Origin: Alicycliphilus denitrificans K601
GTDB lineage: Bacteria; Pseudomonadota; Gammaproteobacteria; Burkholderiales; Burkholderiaceae_C
Assembly (NCBI RefSeq): GCF_000204645.1
Contig: NC_015422.1
Span: 1,505,001 to 1,569,000 of the forward strand
Direction of reading: 5' to 3'
Length of the DNA stretch: 64,000 bases
In this document: one piece after another, positions 8,547-17,103 of the stretch
Layout: each line of letters starts with the position of its first letter
Position numbering within the stretch: position 1 is the stretch's first letter
Program-made: the position numbers and the translations under genes
The notes under the pieces: model-generated
The model's input: only the letters and a program-made list of their open reading frames with translations
Database searches by the model: none
What the model was told of the DNA's origin: nothing

Positions 8547-9614
8547 ATTTCGGCACCCCGGCCCGCGGAGCGCTACCAGGCGCTGGACCTCATCTCCACG
8601 CTGGTGGCCGTGCTGCACCCCGATGGTGCAGTGGTGTTCGTCAACGCCGCGCTGGAGGACGCCCTGGGCCTGTCGCGCCGCATGCTGGAGGGCACGGACT
8701 TCGGCGCGCTGCTGACCGACCCGGCCATCCTGCGCAAGGCGCTGGCGGGCGCGCGCGGGCGCGACTTCGCGGCGCTGCGCTTCGAGGCCGCGCTGCGCCG
8801 TCCGCCGCAGGAGCCGCTGCCCGTGCACGCCAACGTGGCGCGGGCCGAGCCCGGCAGCGAGGTGATCGTGGAGCTGTGGCCGCTGGAGGCCCAGGCGCGC
8901 CAGGACCGCGAGGAGCGCCTGCGCGAGCAGGCCCAGGCGCACAAGGAGCTGATCCGCAACCTGGCGCACGAGATCAAGAACCCGCTGGGCGGCATACGCG
9001 GCGCGGCGCAGCTGTTGCAGATGGAGCTGCCTGGCCCCGAGCTTGCCGAATACACCCAGGTCATCATCCACGAGGCCGACCGCCTGCAGGGCCTGGTGGA
9101 CCGTCTGCTGGCGCCGCACCGCCACCCGCACCAGGTGGGCGACGTGAACATCCACGAAGTCTGCGAGCGCGTGCGCTCCCTGGTGCTGGCCGAATACCCC
9201 CAGGGTCTGGCCGTGCTGCGCGACTATGACACCTCCATCCCCGAGTTCCGCGGCGACCGCGCGCAGCTCCTGCAGGCGCTGCTCAACATCGTGCAGAACG
9301 CCGCTCAGGCGCTCGCCGAGCGCATCGCCGCCGGCGACGCACAGATCACCCTGCGCACGCGCGTGGCCCGGCAGGTCACGTTCGGGCGCCAGCGCTACCG
9401 CCTGGCATTGGAATTGCATGTCATCGACAACGGGCCGGGCGTGCCCGAGGCCATCAGGGAGCGGATCTTTTATCCGCTGGTGACGGGCCGGGACGGTGGA
9501 TCGGGGCTAGGCCTGACGCTGGCGCAAACCTTCGTGCAGCGGCACCAGGGCCTGATCGACTGCGACAGCGAACCGGGCCGCACGGACTTTCGCATCCTCA
9601 TCCCGCTGCCCTGA
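8547..9614 (+). CDS. glnL: nitrogen regulation sensor histidine kinase NtrB, probable non-AUG start
   Basis: About 355 aa. A PAS-like sensor region (residues 1-110) precedes the kinase core: H-box NLAHEIKNPLGGIRGAAQLL with phospho-accepting His141, N-box LLNIVQNAAQA, and G-boxes DNGPGVPEA and GGSGLGLTLAQ. It phosphorylates or dephosphorylates NtrC in response to PII. The frame stays open back to the previous gene's TAA (8517) but has no ATG, GTG or TTG until GTG 8604, which would delete the conserved RYQALDLISTL segment. AAGGGG at 8533-8538 is well placed for ATC 8544 or ATT 8547, so a rare start codon is inferred. Confidence 0.85.
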   Translation: MSAPRPAERYQALDLISTLVAVLHPDGAVVFVNAALEDALGLSRRMLEGTDFGALLTDPAILRKALAGARGRDFAALRFEAALRRPPQEPLPVHANVARAEPGSEVIVELWPLEAQARQDREERLREQAQAHKELIRNLAHEIKNPLGGIRGAAQLLQMELPGPELAEYTQVIIHEADRLQGLVDRLLAPHRHPHQVGDVNIHEVCERVRSLVLAEYPQGLAVLRDYDTSIPEFRGDRAQLLQALLNIVQNAAQALAERIAAGDAQITLRTRVARQVTFGRQRYRLALELHVIDNGPGVPEAIRERIFYPLVTGRDGGSGLGLTLAQTFVQRHQGLIDCDSEPGRTDFRILIPLP

Positions 9615-9655
9615 TCCCGGCCATGCAAGACCTACGGGAAAGGGAGCACCAATAC

Positions 9656-11095
9656 ATGAAGCCGATCTGGATAGTGGACGACGACCCCTCGATTCGCTTC
9701 GTCCTGGAGAGGGCGCTGGCGCGCGAGGGCCTGCCCACGCGCAGCTTCACGCAGGCGCGCGAGGTGCTGGACGCGCTGGCCGGCGTGGCCGCGGGCGGCG
9801 CGGCGCAGCAGGGGCCGCAGGTGCTGGTGAGCGACATACGCATGCCCGGCGACTCGGGCCTGCAGCTGCTGGAACAGGTGCGCGCGCAGCTGCCGGGCCT
9901 GCCGGTCATCGTCATGACAGCCTATTCCGACCTGGACAGCGCCGTGTCCGCCTTCCAGGGCGGCGCGTTCGAATACCTGCCCAAGCCCTTCGACGTGCCC
10001 AAGGCCGTGGAGCTGATTCGCCGCGCCGTGGAGGAAAGCGAGCGCGAGCAGGTGGCCGAGCAGCAGCAGGCCGACGCGCCCGAGATGTTGGGCCAGGCGC
10101 CGGCCATGCAGGACGTGTTCCGCGCCATCGGGCGCCTGTCCCAGAGCGTGGTCACGGTGCTGGTCACAGGCGAATCGGGCTCGGGCAAGGAACTGGTGGC
10201 GCGCGCGCTGCACAAGCACTCGCCCGTGGCCGGCGGGCCGTTCGTGGCCATCAACACCGCCGCCATCCCGAAGGACCTGCTGGAGAGCGAGCTGTTCGGC
10301 CACGAGCGCGGCGCCTTCACCGGCGCGCAGACGCAGCGGCGCGGGCGGTTCGAGCAGGCCGAGGGCGGCACGCTGTTCCTTGACGAGATCGGCGACATGC
10401 CCTTCGACCTGCAGACGCGCCTGCTGCGCGTGCTGTCCGACGGCCAGTTCTACCGCGTGGGCGGCCACGCCGCCGTCAAGTCCCATGTGCGCGTGATTGC
10501 CGCCACGCACCAGGACCTGGAGCAGCGCGTACGGGACGGCGCGTTCCGCGAGGACCTGTTCCACCGCCTCAACGTCATCCGCCTGCGCCTTCCTGCGCTG
10601 CGCGAGCGCCGCGAGGACGTGCCCATGCTCACGCGCCACTTTCTGCAGCGCAGCGCGCGCCAGCTGGGCGTGGAGCCCAAGCGCATCTCCGACGCGGCGC
10701 TGGAGACGCTCATGCGCTTCGCCTTCCCCGGCAACGTGCGCCAGCTCGAGAACATCTGCCACTGGCTCACCGTCATGGCGCCGGCCCAGGTGATCTCGGC
10801 GCGGGACCTGCCGCCCGAGGTGCTGCAGGCGGGCGCGCCCGTCCATGCGCCCGCGGCGGCGGCCGACGAGGGCTGGGAGCTGGCGCTGGAGCGCGAGGCG
10901 CAAAGGCTGCTGCAGGACGGCCGGCCCGAGGTGTGGGAAGCGCTGGCGCGCCGCTTCGAGTCGCGCCTGATCCGCACCGCCCTGCAGGCCACGCACGGTC
11001 GGCGCATGGAGGCCGCGCAGCGCCTGGGCATAGGCCGCAACACCATCACGCGCAAGATCCAGGAACTGGGGCTCGATGCGCCGGATGAGGTATGA
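9656..11095 (+). CDS. glnG: nitrogen regulation response regulator NtrC
   Basis: This 479-aa sigma-54 activator has a receiver domain (phospho-acceptor Asp60 in VSDIRMPG), a AAA+ domain (Walker A GESGSGKE, sigma-54 contact loop GAFTGA, Walker B GGTLFLDEIG) and a C-terminal Fis-type helix-turn-helix (RRMEAAQRLGIGRNTITRKI). The start ATG at 9656 has AGGGAG upstream; an earlier ATG at 9623 would extend the protein without similarity. It partners with NtrB 41 nt upstream and presumably activates the glnA promoter seen at 6377. Confidence 0.95.
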   Translation: MKPIWIVDDDPSIRFVLERALAREGLPTRSFTQAREVLDALAGVAAGGAAQQGPQVLVSDIRMPGDSGLQLLEQVRAQLPGLPVIVMTAYSDLDSAVSAFQGGAFEYLPKPFDVPKAVELIRRAVEESEREQVAEQQQADAPEMLGQAPAMQDVFRAIGRLSQSVVTVLVTGESGSGKELVARALHKHSPVAGGPFVAINTAAIPKDLLESELFGHERGAFTGAQTQRRGRFEQAEGGTLFLDEIGDMPFDLQTRLLRVLSDGQFYRVGGHAAVKSHVRVIAATHQDLEQRVRDGAFREDLFHRLNVIRLRLPALRERREDVPMLTRHFLQRSARQLGVEPKRISDAALETLMRFAFPGNVRQLENICHWLTVMAPAQVISARDLPPEVLQAGAPVHAPAAAADEGWELALEREAQRLLQDGRPEVWEALARRFESRLIRTALQATHGRRMEAAQRLGIGRNTITRKIQELGLDAPDEV

Positions 11096-11103
11096 AAAAG
11101 GCC

Positions 11104-11376
11104 AGGGCCTGTTCACCTCCAAAACGGGAGTGCGAAGGACGAATGCCGGGATGCAGTGCAAGGCGCGGTGCGCGCCAATAGCCGCAGCTATTGGCAAGCG
11201 CCGCAACGCCGCAATGCGCCCGGCATTCGTCCTTCCCTTCGGGTTGCCCCGCCGTGGGGGGCATCTGCTTTGTCGCGCGGCTTGCCAATAGCTACGGCTA
11301 TTGGCCGCGCCACGCTTCGCGCATCTGCCCCCACGGCGAGGCAACGCATCTCCCGTTTTGGAGATGAACAGGCCCT
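11104..11376. mobile_element. 273-bp MITE-like element with 27-bp terminal inverted repeats
   Basis: The left end (11104-11130, starting AGGGCCTGTTCA) and right end (11350-11376) are inverted repeats of 27 bp with one mismatch. The interior holds nested inverted repeats: GGACGAATGCCGGG with its complement, GCCAATAGCCGCAGCTATTG, and a GCCGTGGGGGGCATCTGC arm. No reading frame looks real. No clear target duplication is visible. It fills the ntrC–xth intergenic space. Confidence 0.7.
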
Positions 11377-11412
11377 AGCGCTTGATGGGAAAGCGCTGGC
11401 AGCTACTGAAAG
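11372..11412 (+). repeat. dispersed palindromic repeat, copy B
   Basis: CCTAGCGCTTGATGGGAAAG followed by CGCTGGCAGCTACTG matches the dispersed repeat family of this window. It abuts the right end of the MITE-like element and lies just after the xth stop codon. Confidence 0.65.
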
Positions 11413-11419
11413 AGTAGCT

Positions 11420-12196
11420 TTAGCCCAGCGTGGCGACCACCGGCGCGTGGTCGCTGGGCTGCGGGTTCTTGCGCGGCGCGCGGTCGATACGGCAGGCCGT
11501 CACGCCCGCGCGCAGCGCCTCGCTCACCAGGATGTGGTCTATGCGCAGGCCGCGGTTCTTCTGAAAGCCCAGCTGCCGGTAGTCCCACCACGAATAGCTC
11601 TTCTCGGGCTGCTCGAACATGCGGAATGCGTCGGTCAGGCCCAGCTCCAGCAGTTGGCGGAAATGCTGGCGCTCCTCCACCGTGTGGTGGATGGTGTCCT
11701 TCAGGCCCACGGGGTCATAGGAATCGCGGTCTTCGGGCGCCACGTTGAAGTCGCCCACTAGCACCAGGCGCGGGTGCGCGGCCAGTTCGGCGCGCAGCCA
11801 GTCGTGCAGGGCGGCCAGCCACTGCAGCTTGTAGGCGAACTTGTCGGTGCCCGGCGCCTGGCCGTTCACGAAGTAGCAGTTCACCAGGCGCAGCGGGCCG
11901 CCTTCCACGTCCAGCGTGGCGGCGATCACGCGCGCCTGCTCGTCGTCGTGGCCGGGAATGTTGCGCACCACGTCGCGCGGCGGCGTGCGGCTCACGATGG
12001 CCACGCCGTTGTAGGTCTTCTGGCCGAAGCACACCGCGTGGTAGCCCGCGGCCTCGAAGGCGTCGTGCGGGAACTTCTCGTCCACCAGCTTGAGCTCCTG
12101 CAGGCCGATGGCATCCACCGGATTGGCGACCAGCCATGCCAGCACCTGCGGCAGGCGCACGGAGAGGGAGTTGATGTTCCAGGTGGCTAAATGCAT
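11420..12196 (-). CDS. xth: exodeoxyribonuclease III
   Basis: This 258-aa member of the exonuclease/endonuclease/phosphatase fold family acts in base-excision repair (AP endonuclease and 3'-5' exonuclease). Visible motifs are LATWNINSL, GLQELKL (catalytic Glu), GDFNVAPEDRD, KNRGLRIDHILVS and the C-terminal PSDHAPVVATL. The length matches the bacterial family. A truncated regulator remnant lies just upstream on the same strand. Confidence 0.94.
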   Translation of the reverse strand: MHLATWNINSLSVRLPQVLAWLVANPVDAIGLQELKLVDEKFPHDAFEAAGYHAVCFGQKTYNGVAIVSRTPPRDVVRNIPGHDDEQARVIAATLDVEGGPLRLVNCYFVNGQAPGTDKFAYKLQWLAALHDWLRAELAAHPRLVLVGDFNVAPEDRDSYDPVGLKDTIHHTVEERQHFRQLLELGLTDAFRMFEQPEKSYSWWDYRQLGFQKNRGLRIDHILVSEALRAGVTACRIDRAPRKNPQPSDHAPVVATLG

Positions 12197-12202
12197 ATTT
12201 TT

Positions 12203-12505
12203 TTAAGTTATTGATTTTAAATGGTTTTGTGTGATTTTGGGATCTGGAAAACACCCGTGGCTGCCAGGCTGGCTAAGGGATGTCTCCTCCAAGTCTGGCC
12301 GCGTCTGTCCGGCCATGTCCGCTATTGCTCCCGGTTCCTTGCTCACCCGTGCCAGCAGTTGATCGGTCTTGGCCGGGTCGTTTTCGGTGTAGGCCAGCGC
12401 CAGCAGCGTGAGCGGATGCACTTCCATCATCTCGCACAACTCGGTCAGCTTGTGGATGGTCGGGCTTTCGAGGTCGCGCGCCAGGGTGCTCACGTGCTTC
12501 TCCAC
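12203..12505 (-). pseudogene. truncated XRE-type regulator remnant
   Basis: This is an open frame of about 100 aa beginning at GTG 12505. The segment VSTLARDLESPTIHKLTELC and the following MEVHPLTLLALAY look like the second half of an XRE/Cro-type DNA-binding domain and its linker. The first helices (including the recognition helix) are missing, and an in-frame TAA occurs about 20 nt further upstream. It is best read as a 5'-truncated relic. Its stop codon lies 6 nt before the xth start. Confidence 0.5.
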
Positions 12506-12705
12506 TCGGAATTTACGCCGAATTTATGCGCAGGCGCCTTTGCGGAATGGAGAATTTACGGGCATCGGCAGAAAACTCGGTCATGGCTATTTCGCCATTG
12601 CATCCGCGACAAGAAGCATGACACCCAAGCGTTCCCAGGCGACCCCGATGTCCGCCGCCATGGCCCCGATTGTTCCTCTGGCCGTCCTGCGGGGAATTCG
12701 GCACC

Positions 12706-14406
12706 ATGGTTGAGCCCCTTCTTCTCCTCGCGCTGCTCGTCGTCCTGGGCTGGCCGCTCGGACATTACCTGGCTGCAGTGATGCGCGGCGATCCGATGCG
12801 CAGCGATGTCCTGTTCCGCTGGATCGAGCGGCCGCTGTACGCGCTGCTGGGCACGCGGCCCGAGGTCGGCATGGGCTGGTGCGGGTACGCCAAAGCCTTC
12901 CTGCTGAGCAACCTGGTGCTCGCGCTCGTGGTCTGGGCGATCTTCATGACCCAGGCCTGGTTGCCGCTCAACCCGGATGGCGTGCCCAACATGGGCTGGG
13001 ACCTGGCGCTGCACACCGTGGTGTCCTTCCTCACGAACACCAACCAGCAGCACTACGCGGGCCAGGCGCAGCTGTCCTACCTGTCGCAGATGACGGGCAT
13101 CGTGGGCCTGCAGGTGGTCACGCCGGTGATGGGGCTGGCCGTGGCCGCGGCCACGCTGCGCGGCCTGTTCGGCGGGCGGCAGCCCCAGGCCCAGGGCCAG
13201 CCCGTGGATGTCGGTAACTACTGGGCCGACGTGGTGCGCGCCACGCTGCGCTTCGTGCTGCCGCTGTGCCTGATCCTGTCGGCGCTGCTGACCTGGCAGG
13301 GCGTGCCGGCCACGCTGGCCGGCGGCCCCGTGGCGGCGCCGGTCGAGGCCGGCGCGCAGTTCAATGTGCAGAAGATTCCGCTCGGGCCGGTGGCGCCGAT
13401 GGTGGCGATCAAGCAACTGGGCAGTAACGGCGGCGGCTGGTACGGCCCCAACAGCGCGGTGCCGCTGGAGAACCCGACGCCGCTGTCCAATTTCCTGCAG
13501 ACCCTGGCGATCTGCCTGATTCCCGTGAGCATCGTCTTCATGGTCGGGCCCTTCACCGGGCGGCGCAGGTTCGGCGCCATGGTCTTCGGCACCATGCTGG
13601 CCATGTCGGTGCTCTCCACGGGCCTGGCGGTCTGGTCCGAGGGGCACTCCGCCATCGCGGCCGACATCGCCCTGATGGAGGGCAAGGAGGTGCGCCTGGG
13701 CTCCGATGCCTCGGCGCTGTGGGCGGCGGTGACGACGCAGGTCAACAACGGCTCGGTCAACTCCATGCTCGACTCGGCGGCGCCGCTGACCGGCATGGTG
13801 GCCATGGCCGATATGCTGATCAACGCCGTCTGGGGCGGCGTGGGCTGCGGCTTGCAGCAGTTCATCGTGTACCTGCTGCTGAGCGTGTTCCTGGCCGGGC
13901 TGATGACGGGGCGCACGCCCGAACTGTTCGGCCGCAAGATCGAGGGCCCCGAGGTGCGGCTGCTGGCGGTGCTGGTGCTGCTGCAGCCGCTGGTCGTGCT
14001 GGGCTTCACGGCCGTGGCGCTCGCCGTGCCCGGCCTGGCGGGCAACTCCAACCCGGGCTTTCATGGCATCAGCCAGGTGTTCTACGAGTACGTCTCGGCC
14101 TTCGCCAACAACGGCTCGGGCTTCGAGGGGCTGGGCGACGCCACGGTGTGGTGGAACCTCAGCTGCGCCATCGTGCTGGCCGCCGGCCGCTTCCCCGCGC
14201 TGGTGATCCCGCTGGCCATCGCCGCCATGCTCGCCGCCAAGCGCCGCGCCCCCGAGGGTGCCGGCACGCTGCAGGTGGAAACGCCCACCTTCGCGCTGGT
14301 GCTCATCGGCATCGTCATCATTCTCACGCTGCTGCAGTTCATGCCGGTGCTGGTGCTGGGCCCCGTGGCCGACCACCTGGCTCTGGCCTCGCTGCTTGCC
14401 CGCTGA
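12706..14406 (+). CDS. kdpA: potassium-transporting ATPase subunit KdpA
   Basis: This 566-aa inner-membrane subunit forms the K+-selective pore of the KdpFABC pump. It has about ten transmembrane helices and selectivity-filter-like loops including [23 protein letters not shown] and [12 protein letters not shown]. The ATG at 12706 follows GGGGA. No kdpF-like small gene is visible in the ~200 nt upstream. It is the first gene of a tight kdpABCDE operon, which in other bacteria is induced by KdpDE on K+ limitation. Confidence 0.96.
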   Translation: MVEPLLLLALLVVLGWPLGHYLAAVMRGDPMRSDVLFRWIERPLYALLGTRPEVGMGWCGYAKAFLLSNLVLALVVWAIFMTQAWLPLNPDGVPNMGWDLALHTVVSFLTNTNQQHYAGQAQLSYLSQMTGIVGLQVVTPVMGLAVAAATLRGLFGGRQPQAQGQPVDVGNYWADVVRATLRFVLPLCLILSALLTWQGVPATLAGGPVAAPVEAGAQFNVQKIPLGPVAPMVAIKQLGSNGGGWYGPNSAVPLENPTPLSNFLQTLAICLIPVSIVFMVGPFTGRRRFGAMVFGTMLAMSVLSTGLAVWSEGHSAIAADIALMEGKEVRLGSDASALWAAVTTQVNNGSVNSMLDSAAPLTGMVAMADMLINAVWGGVGCGLQQFIVYLLLSVFLAGLMTGRTPELFGRKIEGPEVRLLAVLVLLQPLVVLGFTAVALAVPGLAGNSNPGFHGISQVFYEYVSAFANNGSGFEGLGDATVWWNLSCAIVLAAGRFPALVIPLAIAAMLAAKRRAPEGAGTLQVETPTFALVLIGIVIILTLLQFMPVLVLGPVADHLALASLLAR

Positions 14407-14417
14407 AGGATTCCCAC

Positions 14418-16442
14418 ATGAGTACGACACATGCAGCCTCCTCCACCCGCGTGGGCAGTTCTCTGAAGCCCGCGCTGATCGGTTCCTTCGCCAAGCTGGC
14501 GCCCCGGCATGCCATCCAGAACCCGGTGATGGCGGTGGTGTGGCTGGGCACCGTGCTGACCGCCGTTGCCACCATCGCGGGCTGGACGAGCACCGGCTTC
14601 GGCTGGGCCGTCACGGCCATCCTGTTCGTCACCGTGCTGTTCGCCAACTTCGCCGAGGCGGTGGCCGAGGCGCGCGGACGCGGCCAGGCCGCCTCGCTGC
14701 GCCGGGCCCGCAAGGACCTGGTGGCGCGCCGGCTGGACAAGGCGGGCCGGGAGAACACCGTCCCCGCTGCGGAATTGCGCCCGGGCGACCTGGTGGTGGT
14801 CGCGGAAGGCCAGCTGGTCCCGGCCGACGGGGAGATCGTCGAGGGCCTGGCGACCATCAACGAGGCCGCCGTCACCGGCGAGTCCGCGCCCGTGCTGCGC
14901 GAGGCGGGCACCGACCGTTCCGGCGTGATCGGCGGCACCAAGGTGCTGTCCGACCGCATCGTCGTGCGCGTCACGGCCGAGTCCGGCCACAGCTTCCTGG
15001 ACCGCATGATCGCGCTGGTCGAGGGCTCCGTGCGGCAGAAGACGCCCAACGAGATCGCGCTGGGCATCCTGCTGGCGGTGATGACGCTGAGCTTCCTGAT
15101 CGTGGTCGCCACGCTGCCCTTCATCGGCGGCTTCGTGGGCGTGCGGGTCGACGTCGTGCTGCTGGTGGCCCTGCTGGTGTGCCTGATCCCGACCACCATC
15201 GGCGGCCTGCTGCCGGCCATCGGCATCGCGGGTATGAACCGCGCGCTGAGGGCCAACGTGCTGGCCAAGTCCGGCAAGGCGGTGGAGGTGGCCGGCGACG
15301 TGGACGTGCTGCTGCTGGACAAGACCGGCACCATCACCTACGGCGACCGGCAGGCCACGGCCTTCCACCCGCTGGCCGGGGTGAATGCGGCGCAACTGCG
15401 TCAGGCCGCGTTGCTGGCCTCCCTGGCCGACTCCACGCCCGAGGGAAAATCCATAGTCAGGCTCGCGCGGGAGAAGGGCGAGAAGCTTGTGGACCCGGAG
15501 CAGGCCCACTTCGTGCCCTTCACGGCGCAGACGCGCATGTCGGGTGTGGACCTGCCCGCCGGCCGCGTGATCCGCAAGGGCGCGATGGATGCGATCGTCC
15601 GGCACGTCGCGGCGCTCGAAGGCCATGCGCCAGCCGAGCTGGAGGCGCGCGTGCACGAGGTGGCGCGCAAGGGCGCCACGCCGCTGGTGGTGAGCGATGG
15701 CCGGCATGTGCTGGGCGTGGTCGAGCTGTCCGACGTCATCAAGCGCGGCATCAAGGAGCGCTTCGCCCGCCTGCGCGAGATGGGCGTCAAGACGGTGATG
15801 ATCACCGGCGACAACCCGCTCACGGCAGCGAGCATCGCCGCCGACGCCGGGGTGGACGACTACATCGCCGAGGCCCGGCCCGAGGACAAGCTGGCGCGCA
15901 TCCGCGCCGAGCAGGCCGGCGGGCGGCTCGTGGCCATGGTGGGCGACGGCACCAACGACGCGCCCGCGCTGGCGCAGGCCGACGTGGGCCTGGCGATGAA
16001 CTCGGGCACGCAGGCGGCCAAGGAGGCCGGCAACATGGTAGACCTGGACTCCGACCCGGCCAAGCTGCTGGCGGTGGTGGAGATCGGCAAGCAGCAGCTC
16101 ATCACGCGCGGCGCGCTGACCACCTTCTCGCTGGCCAACGACGTGTCCAAGTACTTCGCCATCCTGCCGGCGCTGTTCGCGGCAAGCGTCCCGCAGATGG
16201 CCGCGCTTGACGTAATGCGGCTGTCCAGCCCGGCCAGCGCGGTGCTGTCGGCGCTGGTCTTCAACGCCCTCATCATCCCGGCGCTGATACCGCTGGCGCT
16301 GCGCGGCGTGCGCTTCAGACCCGCGAGCGCGACCGAGCTGCTGCGCAACAACATGCTGGTCTACGGCGTGGGGGGCGTGCTGCTGCCTTTCATCGGGATC
16401 AAACTCATCGACATCGTGCTGTCCGCGATGTTCAATCTCTGA
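14418..16442 (+). CDS. kdpB: potassium-transporting ATPase subunit KdpB
   Basis: This 674-aa P-type ATPase subunit energises K+ uptake. It shows the phosphorylation motif DKTGTIT (Asp301), the TGES-type actuator loop (VTGESAPV), the KGAMDAI nucleotide-binding loop, [10 protein letters not shown] and the hinge [15 protein letters not shown] 14418 lies 11 nt after the kdpA stop. Confidence 0.97.
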   Translation: MSTTHAASSTRVGSSLKPALIGSFAKLAPRHAIQNPVMAVVWLGTVLTAVATIAGWTSTGFGWAVTAILFVTVLFANFAEAVAEARGRGQAASLRRARKDLVARRLDKAGRENTVPAAELRPGDLVVVAEGQLVPADGEIVEGLATINEAAVTGESAPVLREAGTDRSGVIGGTKVLSDRIVVRVTAESGHSFLDRMIALVEGSVRQKTPNEIALGILLAVMTLSFLIVVATLPFIGGFVGVRVDVVLLVALLVCLIPTTIGGLLPAIGIAGMNRALRANVLAKSGKAVEVAGDVDVLLLDKTGTITYGDRQATAFHPLAGVNAAQLRQAALLASLADSTPEGKSIVRLAREKGEKLVDPEQAHFVPFTAQTRMSGVDLPAGRVIRKGAMDAIVRHVAALEGHAPAELEARVHEVARKGATPLVVSDGRHVLGVVELSDVIKRGIKERFARLREMGVKTVMITGDNPLTAASIAADAGVDDYIAEARPEDKLARIRAEQAGGRLVAMVGDGTNDAPALAQADVGLAMNSGTQAAKEAGNMVDLDSDPAKLLAVVEIGKQQLITRGALTTFSLANDVSKYFAILPALFAASVPQMAALDVMRLSSPASAVLSALVFNALIIPALIPLALRGVRFRPASATELLRNNMLVYGVGGVLLPFIGIKLIDIVLSAMFNL

Positions 16443-16455
16443 GGAAACAGACACC

Positions 16456-17088
16456 ATGGCAAACATCCTCCCGGTTTCGCCGGCCCGAGCTTCTTCCGGT
16501 ACCGCACCCCTTGCCGACCGGGGCGCCTTGCGCGGCGCCGTCGTGCTGGCCGTCGTGACCCTGGCCGGCTTCGGCTTCCTGTATTCGCTGGCGGGCGTCG
16601 GCATCGGGCAGGCGCTGTTCCCGCAGGCGGCCGATGGCAGCCTGGTCGAGCGCGGCAGCCGGATCGTCGGCTCGGCGCTGGTGGCCCAGCCCTTCGCGGG
16701 CGAGCGCTATTTCCAGCCGCGCCCTTCCGCCGCCGGCTACGACACGATGGCGCTGACGGGCAGCAACCAGGCGCGAACCAACCCGGATCTGCGCAAGCGC
16801 CTGGAAGAAGCGCGCGCGGCCGTCGCCATGCGCGAGGGCGTGGCGCCCTCGGCCGTGCCCGGTGACCTGTACACGCAGTCAGGCAGCGGCATCGACCCGC
16901 ACGTCAGCCCGCAGGGCGCGGCGATCCAGGTGGCGCGCGTCGCGCGTGCGCGGGGCCTTGCCCGCGATGCCGTCGAAAGGCTGGTGGCCGGCCATACCGA
17001 GGGCCGGCAGTTCGGCATCTTCGGTGCGCCGCGCGTCAACGTGCTGGCCCTGAACCTGGCGCTGGACGCACTGGCGGCCAGCAAGTAG
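16456..17088 (+). CDS. kdpC: potassium-transporting ATPase subunit KdpC
   Basis: This 210-aa protein has one N-terminal transmembrane helix (GAVVLAVVTLAGFGFLYSLA). Conserved KdpC blocks include VGSALVAQPF, FQPRPSAAGYD, SGSGIDPHVSP and FGAPRVNVLALN. It stabilises the KdpAB complex. A GAGGAAACAG sequence precedes its ATG. Confidence 0.95.
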   Translation: MANILPVSPARASSGTAPLADRGALRGAVVLAVVTLAGFGFLYSLAGVGIGQALFPQAADGSLVERGSRIVGSALVAQPFAGERYFQPRPSAAGYDTMALTGSNQARTNPDLRKRLEEARAAVAMREGVAPSAVPGDLYTQSGSGIDPHVSPQGAAIQVARVARARGLARDAVERLVAGHTEGRQFGIFGAPRVNVLALNLALDALAASK

Positions 17089-17103
17089 CGGAAGGCGCGG
17101 GCG

